DNA of 64,000 nucleotides, taken from positions 6,589,657 through 6,653,656 of the forward strand of contig NC_039482.1 in the NCBI RefSeq assembly GCF_003590095.1, in the 5' to 3' direction. The notes beneath the pieces are model-generated. The model searched no databases. It worked only from the letters and a program-made list of their open reading frames with translations, and was not told the DNA's origin. The stretch is from Trichoplusia ni (Eukaryota; Arthropoda; Insecta; Lepidoptera; Noctuidae). The position numbers and the translations under genes are program-made. Shown one piece after another: positions 11,338 through 23,400 of this stretch (position 1 is its first letter; each line of letters opens with the position of its first letter).

Positions 11338-14300
11338 CTAGCCTTCTTCCTCGTCTGACGCGCCGTTCTGCTGTGGTTCATCATCCATGCGCACATCGCC
11401 CATACCTAATGAAAGAAGATCTAATTAAAAACCAACAAGGTATACAATAGGAAGTAAGTAAGGCTGTTAATTAGGTACACTACGCCTATCTCACAAACGA
11501 ATGAATAGGGTTGCGGCAGCAAACGTATCCAATAGCGTAGGCTGCCGCAAACTACCAATATAGCGAATCAAAATATCTCTCATATAAAATCAAAGTTCAA
11601 TAAAAACGAACAAACGAATTTTTGGGCCTGGATTTATTTGTGCCTGTGCCTTCAATGTTTGTGAAACCTCCCGCGACAAATGGATCAAACACTCTACCGT
11701 GGGAGCCGGCAAAAGTCAATAACAGTCATCAATTCATCTCTTATTAAAGTCAAAGTCAAATTCTTTATTTCAATTAGACCAGTATATGGCACTTTTGAAC
11801 GTCAAAACAATTTATATATGAACAATATTAAAAACTAGTGTCAGTCTGTCGGTCAGTCTCCTATTGAAGCTACATTAAAAATATACGTCTTGGTTATTGA
11901 CTGTGTTAAAATGATACCTTGCTGTTACTGTCTGAAATTATGATAAGAGATTTACCCTCTTCAACCCTCATCTGACAGGGTCGAAGCATGCACTAAGGGA
12001 TGCAACAGTGCATAGCGCAGTACATACGGCAACTTTCTTAACTTGCCTATATGTCTACCTGAAGTATCTGGACTCTAAGCAATACATATGATTCCTCATC
12101 CACTCATACCTTGGTCCTCGTCTTCCTCGGCGGAGTCTCCAGCGACCTCCGCGTTCTCGGCCTCCGCACGCTCCATCTGTCTCGCCAGCTCAGCTTCGTC
12201 AGACGCTGTCACCACCTTAGGCTGTAATTACATTGTACAGTTTAGTATCTCTAGTCATATAGGTATTTATTCATACAGGTCATACAGGTTTGCCCGATTT
12301 GTTTCGTCGGACACTACCGGTGACCTGAATCATGAGATGACGCAGCGGGTTGCGGGTCGAACAAGTCGGGCAATTACGATAAATACGGGTGAGTAAACCA
12401 TTGCATCATTTATTAAGTGTGAACATTTAAAAATGTATATAGTTTACATATAAATGTCTTTTCAACATACCGCCATTTGCACGTTGAACACACCGCCGGC
12501 GGTGTCTATGGTCTCCTTGATTTTGTCTATGGCATCCTGCAACGCCTTGAGACCGTCAGCCTTCTCGGGAGTTGACGTCGTCATTACTGAAATTGAAAAA
12601 TATAAGAAACTATTGCAATAATATACATGTAAATAGTATCTATTGTAAGTATTAGCAAACCCTAACATCTATTTTGTGTTGTTTTAGATACAGGAATTCT
12701 GCAATTGCAATTAGCAGATTGCCGTAAAAAAAACTATTGCAATAGAGATAAAAGTCTAAAATACTATAGTTAAAAAATAATAACCAAGGTCACTGTTCCT
12801 TCTTGAACTACAATACCCTAAATGTTTTATTTCCTAGTATTAGATCAGTAGAACTGAATTTACTTAAATATTTTAATAGTTTACTTATTTAAATAGGTAA
12901 TGCTTACCATACAAGGGTGGAGCAATGAGATTGATCTTGATAGGCAAGTCCACAGTGGAGAGTGCGAGCCCTGCCTTCAATGCAGCACGGACGGCGTCAA
13001 TGCCCTCATAACCGTAGCATGCACATTCAATGTCAGCCCTAATCTTGACTGCTTGTGACGTCAGCTTCCTCTTGATGTTGGCTAGAAGGACTTCTTTAGT
13101 GTTCTCGTCAAGACCACACTCATTTAACACTGATGGGTCTCTGAAAATAGAAAGATATTGAAGCTATCGTAATGTTTATTGATGTAAGTAAGTAGTCTAT
13201 TGGATTTGTTTTTTTTTTTAATTACTTGGCAGTGCTGCATAGTGCGCTATTCTGCAGGCCTAAAACTTTAAAGTTGTTTCTGGCGATATTAGTATTGTTG
13301 TTGTTTTCGTTTTAAATGATTTTTTATCAGTTTGTTTTTAGCATTGTGTAACATAGACAACTTAATCAACACAACAATGTATTCAACATATTGGAACATC
13401 TGAGATTTGTTATCTGATTCTATTATGATGATTGATTTCCAACATATTAAATACTGGTCTAACAGAAGTCATAACAAAAAATTAAGTCTTGCACTGTGAC
13501 TTTCAGATATGTCCATTGCCTGAATATTTTTAGGACCACAAAAATGTTGCCATATTAATTAAATAATACTCACACAGCTGCTTGTTTGAAGAAATCATAA
13601 GCAGAGGCCTTCTTCTTATATTTCTCTTCAAAGAGCCATGCTGTCCTTTTGTAAAGCTCCTCCAACTGTTCCGAGCTCTCGTAGTGCAGAAGCTCTGCCA
13701 CGTGACGCAGGATGGAGTTCACCGCTTTAGCCTTGGCGTACCTCTCTGTACACTTATCTATGTCCTCGGCTGATACACGACGTTTTGACAAGTCTATGTA
13801 ACCTGTAATATTTTGGGTGATATTATAATAACAATTTATAATGAGCTAAGTTGTAGATACTGGAGGTGTACTTTGTTTTAAATTCTTTGCTTTTATGTTG
13901 TCTATTGTTGGAGTCTACATAGGAAAAAACCCAGACTTCTAGTTTTAACAATATTTCATGTATGAAAAACTGTCTCCTGATCTTCAGAGAGACCATTCCA
14001 GGCATAATAATTGTAATAAAATGGCAATAATGCCCATTGTATTATTATTTTCTTTGAGTAACTTGTAAAAGTTTCAATGTCTGGTGAAGACAGAAGTTCT
14101 ACTATCTCAATACATAAAGAAGACTATTTAGCACTATTACCTTTCTCTTTGTCCACTCTGATGACGACCACGGGCTCAGTCTTGCCCACTCTGATCAATT
14201 TGTTGATGGATCTGATACGACGTCTGGACAACTCGGAGAGCAAGATCATGCCCTCAATATTATTGTATTCTAGCAGGTGGACGTACGCGCCCATCTCCGC

Positions 14301-14378
14301 GATGGACCTGACGTTCACCATCACCACATCTTCCACCTCAGGATACTTTTCTTGATAAAACCGACACGAAAGAGGCAT
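11338..14378 (-). CDS. eIF2alpha: Eukaryotic translation initiation factor 2 subunit alpha (six coding exons)
   Basis: Exons in transcript order: 14378-14141, 13802-13574, 13140-12908, 12586-12471, 12221-12110, 11405-11338 (stop TAG), 996 nt, 331 residues. This is the regulatory subunit of eIF2, which brings initiator Met-tRNA to the ribosome as a GTP complex. The N-terminal S1 fold is seen as CRFYQEKYPEVEDVVMVNV and the regulatory loop as LLSELSRRRIRSIN; its Ser at residue 51 (counting Met) is the known target of stress kinases such as PERK and GCN2. The helical and C-terminal domains follow (VKIRADIECACYGYEGIDAV, PIKINLIAPP, VFNVQMAPKVVT), with an acidic tail ending SDEEEG. A splice acceptor TTTCAG directly precedes the ATG, so a 5' UTR exon exists upstream; a donor at 14468/14467 is a candidate. 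Intron 5 holds repeat fragments at about 11750-11815 and an imperfect 10-bp hairpin at 11511-11550. Confidence 0.96.
11750..11815 (+). repeat. Fragment of a dispersed lepidopteran repeat (AAAGTCAAAGTCAAATTC)
   Basis: The motif AAAGTCAAAGTCAAATTCTT followed by TTTATTTCAATTAGACCAG and GGCACTTTTGAACGTCA matches a short repeat I know to be common in moth and butterfly genomes. Boundaries are approximate. It lies in eIF2-alpha intron 5. Confidence 0.5.
12257..12417. mobile_element. Small inverted-repeat element, family of 51214-51377 (eIF2-alpha intron 4)
   Basis: The right end reads AAATACGGGTGAGTAAACC then ATTGCATCATTTATTA, the reverse of the family terminal repeat. The interior carries ATCATGAGATGACGC and CGGGTCGAACAAGTCGGG, as in other copies. 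The left end is degraded. Confidence 0.65.
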
Positions 14379-17300
14379 CTGAAACAGTTTTTTTATTCAT
14401 AACCTAACACTTTCTAACCAACTCGAATTTAAGGTAGTTAATGCATTTAGCTTGCTCTTTTTATTACCTTGGTTGTGTTTTATATCTTATTTTGAAAATA
14501 ATCGAGGCTAATAATTAAAATAATGATGAAATACAGCACTTGTTCACGTTGACGACAGAAGACAACTTTGACGTTCCGTTTTGACAAGTTGCATGATGAA
14601 GACCGGTTACGCGGAATCCTGGTGTGCTTTGAAATAAATTTCAATAGAATAATATTTACTTCAGTTACACAGTAAAGCTGAAATATGCCTTCTAAATGGT
14701 ATTTAATATATCCTTAAATTAACTGCTTCTTGAACATGAACTGCTCTGCAGGTGCTAACAAGGTCCTGCGTAAAACGAACATTGATCATGCATCGATGTT
14801 GCTTGTTGTAAAATGTATGTAATGTTTTCTCTTTGTCGACCGCTCACGTCTTGACGAATGTCCTTACACTCCTTACATAATAAAATATTATATTATGAAA
14901 AAATAAAATAGTATTTTTTAAGTGATTCTATTACACTTTTTGATCACGCATCCTACCCCTTCTTGTTTCCTCAAGTGTTTGATCTACACGGAAACGAGCC
15001 GCGAATCATTCAATCAAAGTGATAATAGAATTTACAAATTATTAATTACAATAAAATTAGTAGGTAATGATAAAAGTTTTTTTCCTATATAGAAGAATAT
15101 TGTAAATCAACTTCTTTGTAGTTTTGGTTTAATGCAACAATAACTGAATTATTATTTACTATCACATCTTTACTCATTTATTTACTCAAAAGAAAACAGT
15201 CAATTTAATTTTGAAAATTAATAAAACCAAATCAAAATTAAGACCATTAATTAAATGTTGATGTAAGCAAGTTACGACAGAACAATTTTAAAATCTTCAT
15301 CACCAACAGCTGTTCACTATCAACTGTTTTATTTAAATCATTTCATGTCATTTACAATGTAGGAAATAAAATATTACAATCGTAATGATTTGTTACTGTG
15401 TAGTTATAATTAAAGTGGGAGTGTGGCGCGTGTTTATCTTTAGCGTTCATTAAGGCCTATTAACAAATGAAATCTATCGCATTCCGAGCTGATATTCACT
15501 AGATATGTTCTAGGAAGGCCTATTTAAAGACTATATCCTTGACAGTGCGATTGTATATCCTTTATGGACCCACATAATATGTATAGTGAGCAATATATTG
15601 ATAAAGAATTGATGAAAAAATCTTTTCTTCGTTTATCGACCTAACAGGAGACGCAGGGTTATGCATTTCGTTTTCAAACTCCACGTACGACTCCCACGAC
15701 TTTACGACTTTTCAATAAAAAAAATCAATTTTATAGGACTTCTTTTTGATTATTAATTACTAGTTTGTTCGCTCTCTAATAAAATTATAAAACAGTTCCA
15801 TTTTAGATCCAGAAGTAATGGATACACCGAGGTTGGTGGAAGGACCAAAATTGGAAACTTATTTTCCGAATGATTTAGGTTATGTTAAGTTGCTATCAAA
15901 TACATACATGTCTCCTTAAATTGGCTGAAAGAACCATGAAACTGTATGATTAATCACTTAGTGCGCAACTATCTAATAATCTAACTGACAACTAATTCAA
16001 TCATTCACAAAACGTATGACTGGTCATTTTAATTGAAGCTAGAGTTGTGGATAAAACAATGACAAGCGAAAGGATCAAATGTCGGGCAGATGTCAGCGGC
16101 ATGAAACAATAGTATTTTTCAGAAGAGTGATGTCAGTCTAGATAAGTCTAATTATGACTGACAGTCCTTATATCCACACAGTTAATTAATTAATTAGGCT
16201 GTGGTTATATATTATTCTTGAGTAATCTTTGTCGTCGAAAATTGTCGTTTTATATCTACACTTTAAGATCGTCCTACATGGAGGAGTAGGACGATTTGTT
16301 TTTAAATATAATTTCAAGCTTACCAGCTAACTTTATAATCTGAACAAAACGTTTTTTAGAGTAAATGGGTAAAATTGAAAAGAAAACACAAAGCCCCCAA
16401 AATACGATAAGGAAAGCTACTGAATCTATTCTTAATATCTAAATATAATAATCATATTCGTTGTTTTTTTTTAATTTAACTTTCTTAAATATGTGTAGAT
16501 TTCATAAAGTGCCTAACCATAATATGTTAATAACGGTTATTTTTAAACCAATTGACTCTTAAACATTCTGCAGAATTAGAACTCTGTAAATAAGTGGTAT
16601 ACAAAATTGAGTAGACGCCTTTTTAGCACGAATATCTAAAACTGCATTGTAATTAGGTATTGTGCCGGCAACAACCACGGTGGTCTATTGCATCATCAAA
16701 ATTAGCTCTATTACCTATCACTTAGAGGTACCAGGACACCTATCACCATGTTTTAATATAGGACTTACGATTGTGTAATGCGTCCCCCTCGACAATGTGT
16801 AATGCGTCTAAACTAAACTATTCAGAAAACTTGGATGGCAAAATCTCAAAAGCACAATGTTGGTCCACGTCCACGTTTTTAAATGTCACTCTATTCAAAT
16901 TTTATCAAGATCAGTCTAACCGTTTTTATAGTTGTAAGTTGCATTGTCATCGGGTTTGAAGCTACACTGAAAATTCCAGTGTGCTAGCTTATCGGGAAGT
17001 GTCTCAAAATTTAGTTGCAAAAATCCAACCGGAGCGACAAACCGACAATCACAGAAACAAGAAAGTGAGTGTATAAAAACGTGGGAAAAATAGTCAGTTA
17101 TGGCATCCACAGAAAATTACAAAAAAGACCTAAAACTAACAGTTTCCTCTTCATATTATAATAAAGTACTGCCTATATGACCACTATGACACACTCTCAG
17201 TGCATTTAAACACAATTTCGTCATAAAGCATCTTCATTTTGATTAAAGGCGCAATCTTCAGACATTGTATTAAATATTTCGCATTCAATTGCGGTTCCAG

Positions 17301-17456
17301 TTGTCAGTTGGGAATTAATTGATGTCTACTATATGGCTGGTGACAAATCTCAGTGGTTTCTGGCCAGTACGTATAAGCCGCAGCGGCTGGATCGCGCGGG
17401 TTGCGCGCGCGCATCTCATGTGTTCTATTTACGATATGTGTTCGTTATTTTAAATT
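14379..17456. other. Intergenic region between eIF2-alpha and the collagen gene
   Basis: The first few hundred bases should hold the eIF2-alpha 5' UTR exon and promoter, since a splice acceptor abuts its ATG. The rest shows no gene that I can support; open frames are short. A small hairpin with 10-bp arms (ATCGTCCTAC) lies at 16268-16295. The last stretch before 17457 is GC-richer and may be the collagen promoter. Confidence 0.45.
17339..17456 (+). promoter_or_regulatory. Candidate promoter and 5' UTR of the collagen gene
   Basis: A GC-rich patch (17374-17415, CGCGCGGG and GCGCGCGCGC) stands out from the AT-rich surroundings just upstream of the inferred first coding exon. A TATAAG lies at about 17370, some 85 bases before the ATG. 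This is weak positional evidence only; a transcript start would decide it. Confidence 0.25.
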
Positions 17457-20400
17457 ATGATGGCGGTTTTTAGGTAAGTATTTTATTTATTGTAGGAAGT
17501 GCTTTTTTTTTAAATAGGGAAGCTACTTTTTGTGTCATAGGGGCTCGATTTGGTTTTAAATTTACTGAAATTCAATACGTGCGTACTACGAATTTCAGAT
17601 AAATTTCAAATAAATTTTGCAAATAATATTTTCGAATCATATTTTATTAAAAAAATGATTCATAAATTTTGGTATAGAAAATATTGAAACTTATATATTC
17701 ATAGAAATATATATCATTCATATATCAATAGAAATTTAATGTTTTTAGTACTTCTAAGACTTAGACTTTCGGGTTTTGAAGATACTGCTGTACCTTTAAA
17801 CTATTGCGAAACTAACAACTGGTTTTCTGACGGGATACATACTATGACTGAGGACTATTGAGGGCAGACAAACTTGGTGCGTGTAAAATCAATCCTGATT
17901 GAGTCTAAGATGACTCAAATACCTGTATTTGAGTCATCTTAGACTGGAAAGCGACCCAGTATCTGATGAAAAGGCTAGTAAATAAGAGAGATTGCTTTCA
18001 GGAAACTGCTGAATGCTATATAACGTTTAGTGCCGTTTAAAAAATTAAAAAATGGATATTCATATCTTTGTTGCATTAATTTTGGCTGATCCTTGTCTGA
18101 ATTTTATGTGTCATTGAGATAAGTATCGCATGACCATGTTCTATCGTCAAACGGTAATGACAATTTTTACGTAGATATTTAAAATATGTTCCTCAAATAG
18201 AAACGAATTTCGTAAAGGTTTTGGTTTTGCAAATGAAAACTTCTTTTAACTTCAAGAAGAAATAAAATAGCGAGAGTCGCTATATTCTATTAATTTATTC
18301 TAAAAAACATTAAAATAGAATTTTAATGTTCGGTATCACGGGCTAACTGTCATTATTATTAATGTGAATATCTCTGTATTAAAGTCAACTCTCATTGGCA
18401 ACTTATAGGCTGCCCCAAATCGCTCACCCAAAGATAATTGTAATGTCCTTGAACTGAATTAAAATGTCCCTTATAATGGCTTTTATGGTTTAACTTTAAA
18501 TTATTAATTTGGGGCATTGGAATGTTATAACGACATAGTTAATAGTTTTAGTAATGTTTCGCGCATTCGCTTTGGGCCTTAACAATTACTTCGGACATTT
18601 ATTTAGTGATATCGTATAGAAATAATGGAATATAGAGGAGACAAATCCAAAGAAAATAATAGAATATTTATTACAGAAGACATAGATTCGTACATAGTGG
18701 GTAAATTTAAATTAAATCAAACAGACAAGCTGATATAATTACCTAACGTACGGTGATTCCTTAAGCTTGCATTGCATTAAACTATATCTTCCGTGTAACT
18801 TCAAGTTTAAGTAAATAAATCTTGAAGAAATACTAAAAGAAAAGGTCTTTAAAAGTGATTTAACTGCTAATTATGTCAGATTTGTTTCATGTCAACTTTC
18901 TGTTATGTTAAGGTATCTTTACGACTGAATAAAAAAATAGAGCAGGTTTACAATTTGGCAGTTTTTTTCATAACTGTCCAAACTTCTGCGGACGTGTACA
19001 GGTTACCACGGCAGACCTCAAGCTTTTGTGTGACGCACGAGTGATTTTTCCTAGTCTGTGTGACTGTATGCCTGTGCTGGATTAATTTCCTTTGCGAGCC
19101 AGTCTTTTAAAATAAAACAAGTGAAGTAAATGAAATATAAATTATTATATCGTCATCGGTCCTCAATAAGTCTCCGAAGTTTAAATGAAATCTGACCCTT
19201 CGAAGTAGATCAAAAACAAGTGAAGTTAATAAAAGCGTGGTAAAAAGTTACAGAATGATACGAAATAATACAAAAAAAAGTAAAACTAAATAAACCCTCG
19301 AGAGTAAAAACTTCCAGCACCCACAACTTTTATATGGCTCTACCGATTTTTATCAAACATGGCTAAGAAGTAAGAAGAACACTCATAATTCATCTTTAAT
19401 ACAAAACAAATGAAATTGAAATCGCTCAATCCGTTGAAAAGCTATGGTGTCACAGACAGACAGATACGTAAAGCTTATTTTTATTTTTCGACGACCTCCG
19501 TGGTCGAGTGGCGTACATACCGGTTTCAAGGTGTCGCTAGCTCTGTGGTCCCGGGTTCGATCCCCGGTCGGGTCAATGTAAATATTCAAATTTCTACATT
19601 GTCTCGGGTCTGGGTGTTTGTGGTACCTTCGTTGTATCTGAATTCCATAACACAAGTGCTTTCGCAACTTACTTTGGGTTCAGAACAATGTATGTGATGT
19701 TGTCCGCATTTATTATTATTTCCTTTATTTCATTAAAATACATATAAATTACATTTTTAAATATATATAAAAAACAACATACATTTAAAAATATAAAAAA
19801 TAGTGTCCAACCGGCAACGGGTACAGGGCCCAAGCTGCCGGTGGTCAGGGCTCCAGAGAGAGGAACCTCCTCACGATGCGCGCCGTGTCCAGAAGTACCG
19901 CTTTCTGAATCAAACCCTTGACCCTGACGCCCAACGAGAGCCTCCGAAGATGTTGATCGAGGCTCTTGGCTATTAAGCCATTGGCACTTACGACTATCGG
20001 GACAATGATTGCCGAGTCCACCTCCCACAAGTCGACAACCTCGTGAGCTAAATCCAAATATTTCAATTGTTTTTCTTTTTCTGCTTTCACGAGGTTCTCG
20101 TCATGGGGGATAGTGATATCAACAATCATTGTCCGACGCTCTGATCGATCGATCACCACTATATCAGGCTTATTGGCAACAATAGTCCTGTCAGTGATGA
20201 TAGATCGATCCCAGTACAGTGTGATATGACCACTTTCGAGAACTGGGTCGGGCACATACTTATAGTACGGCACCTCAGATTCCACAAGTTTGTATTTCAG
20301 AGCAAGCTGCTGATGGATAATCCTGGCCACTTGGTTATGTCTGTGCAAGTATTCACCGTTAGCAAGACGAGAACATCCCGAAACTATATGTCTCAAGGAT

Positions 20401-23400
20401 TCACCGGGACAGTGACATGCCCGACAGATGTCAACTGTACCATCCTTAATTATATATTTTCGGTAGTTATTCGTCATGATAACTTCATCCATAATTGCAC
20501 ATACAAACCCTTCGGTTTCTCCAAAGAGATCTCCGAAGCGTAGCCAGGCCACGGACGCTAAGAAATCTACATCGGCCCCGTGAAGGGTCCGATAATAGCG
20601 TCCGTGTAGCTCCTTGCTTTGCCATACATCTTTGCGGTCTTTGACGCTTAGTACGATAGGTTTGTGCCAGTTCTCTTTACCTAGAGAGAGCGGAGTGAAG
20701 CCCTTATCCACTGCCACCACATCTCGGTGCATCCCCACGTCCACTCGGAGGAAATACTCCCTGAGGTTACATACCTCGCGATTATGGAGGGTCTTGGCAT
20801 TTAGGAAGCCACGACCCCCACACTTTCGCGGGATATATAACCTCATTACCGATGATTTATTATTATTATTTATTATTACACTCCTCTTTTTGAGTCGGGG
20901 TTCCAAAATACCATTTAACCAAGCTAGAAACTTAATACAATGTGACTGGCTTGAATGGTTAACAATACACTAAATTTTATGATCGTGTCTACTCTCAATT
21001 GGGCAGTCGTAAAACTTGCAGTAAGCACAGCTTGCATTTCATCAATTTTGTACGTGATTTACGAGTCTTGTTAACTTTAGAATTCAATATGATTAAGATC
21101 AGAAAGAAGTACAGAATCTAGTAACCTATAAAAGAGTTATTTAAATTATCATAATTTTATGGAAAACTGTTGACTTACCCGTAGATTGAAAATTATTTTA
21201 TTGTATTGGCATCCTATTTCTGAGTCAGTCCGCTGTCCGTTTGACTGTCCGTCCGTCTGACCCTCCGTACATTCGTCGTCAGGCTATGCCTCATGCACTA
21301 TAATAGCCAGAGAGTTGAAGATTAATTGACAGATGCTGTATTTCTGGTACAACAAATGCTCACTTAAACTGAAGATCGAATTTTAAGTAAAAGTTACGGT
21401 TATGACAAATGAATTTGAGGGAATTTATTCGTTTTGTTTATCATTAGACTCTGTATTTGTTTCTATCTCTCTGTCATGCGTTTCTATTCGCAAAAATTTT
21501 TAACGGCTCTTAAGCAATTCTTCAGTTATATCCGGAAACGTTACAAGACAGCAAAATATGTATCATCAATTCATCACATACATATCTTCGTTATCTCAAA
21601 CATTAAACCATTCAAATGGTTTGACGTCAAAGCCCCCGTTGGAGATCCCATCAAATTGGCTCGCTCAATCATTGACTGTTGAAGGTCATACAAGTGGGCC
21701 AGACAGATCAATTATTTGTTGACCCCCGTATCGAGATTTCATGCCCAAAGTAGGCCGCGGCTGATGTTTCAATTTATTTGATGCATCGGTTTTATGTTAA
21801 AATGTCAATGTTAAATCAGTTGTGGATGAAAAAATATGGAGAGTAACGGCTGAGTTTAGACAGCTCTACTTCATATGACGACATGATATCGGTAGGTATG
21901 GATTTTAATTCGCTACGATCCAGTAAAGTCATTTGGATAGTAAAACTTTATGGCACATACTAGAGGGGATTTAACCGAACGGATTTAGACGAAACGTACA
22001 CAGTTAGTTTATAACCAGGATTAAAATAGGTATAGGATAGTTCGATAATTTTAGTAGCAGGCGAACTAATTGACAATATGTCAATTACTTTAAATACAAA
22101 CGCTAAGAAGTACTTAAATGCTCAACTACGTACATTTTTGTTTTGCTTTTCAGGTTTACAGTTTTCTTAATCCTCATATCATCATACCCAACTAGTAATG
22201 GAGAAACAGGTGAGACACTCACATAAATGTATTGATTTTAAGTAAAAATGATATTTTTAGTAATACCGTTTTTTTTTAAAGGCCGTTGTTCAGTAATGAT
22301 TCCGTTTAATTAAATAAAATATTTTCTCCTCTAAGTAATAAATCCGATTCTTGCTTATGACGTTCAAAAGACTTTTCGGTTTTGATCTATTGGATTATTG
22401 TTATTCCATTTTAATTTTCTTCTAGAAAATACTACAACAGAAATGCCCCAAGCAGACATGGTGGCTCCATGCTCTGGGCTGCGACCTGGAGACGTGGACT
22501 TCCAGACAGTGGACCTGATAGCGGTGTACCGGCTCGACCAGCCCGGTACCAAGGGGGTTACCATGGTACAGGGGTCGCAAGACCTGCAGAGAGCTTATAG
22601 GATAGGGCTGGACGTTAACTTTACTTTGCCGTTAAAGTGAGTCTGATATGGATATTATATAGTAACAGGGACATATATCTTTGTCGTCGAGTATGACGCT
22701 GAAAAGACAAAAGTTTATGTTTGAGTTATAGACTTGTTGGAACAGATTAATTATTGTTACTTAGCTGTGTTAGAAACCGCAATCCTGAAATAGACGAATT
22801 TAGTATGTATGCAGTTACAGGTGCTTCGTTGCTTGTCGAGATCCATTATGTCATGAACTCATGATAAAAAGACTTATGACAACCAATTGCACTGAAAGCC
22901 GAGTGGCACCAAACCCACAGTGCGCGACGTCTAGTTGTAGGCCATAGGTTCGATTCCCGCCTAGGATAAGTATTTGAAATGAAATGATCCACAAATGCAT
23001 GTTCTGAGTTTGAGTCGTTTTTAAAGAAAAAATAACAAAACAGTAAAATAAGTACATGTCAAATAGTCGTTTAAGCATTTCAGTGGCTTTCTTACTTCCT
23101 AAGGCAGACATAATACTTAATTCCTCTGCTAAAAAATCCCACCTTACTAATCAACTCTTCTCAATTCCCAGGGACGTTTTCCCAAACGGTATACCAGGAC
23201 ACTTCAGCATAGTCGGCACATTCAACGCTCGCGGTCAGCGCCGACCCTGGAGTTTGGTGCGAGCTCGCGCCGACAGTCTTCTGTTCTCACTGACCTTCTT
23301 ACCCGTGTCTAAGAAGATTGCGGTCTTCTATGGAGGGTCCAGAGTGCTTTTTAATAGTTGGGAGGTACAGTATGCTATGTATAAGTAGAGGAAAGTGATG

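Noticed and set aside
14077..14355. Plus-strand open frame of 92 residues
   Set aside because: It lies antisense on eIF2-alpha coding exon 1, which has clear protein homology; the plus frame is its shadow.
14685..14820. Possible small plus-strand gene (ATGCCTTCTAAATG with a GT donor and a CTGCAG acceptor at about 14752)
   Set aside because: Joining the two pieces gives an immediate stop in the natural phase and no known protein.
19495..19575. Possible tRNA gene (GGTTCGATCCCC)
   Set aside because: Same reason; it is the head of a SINE with an AT-rich tail.
19669..20028. Minus-strand open frame of 119 residues
   Set aside because: Overlaps the retrotransposon reading frame out of phase and its 3' UTR; not the frame with the endonuclease motifs.
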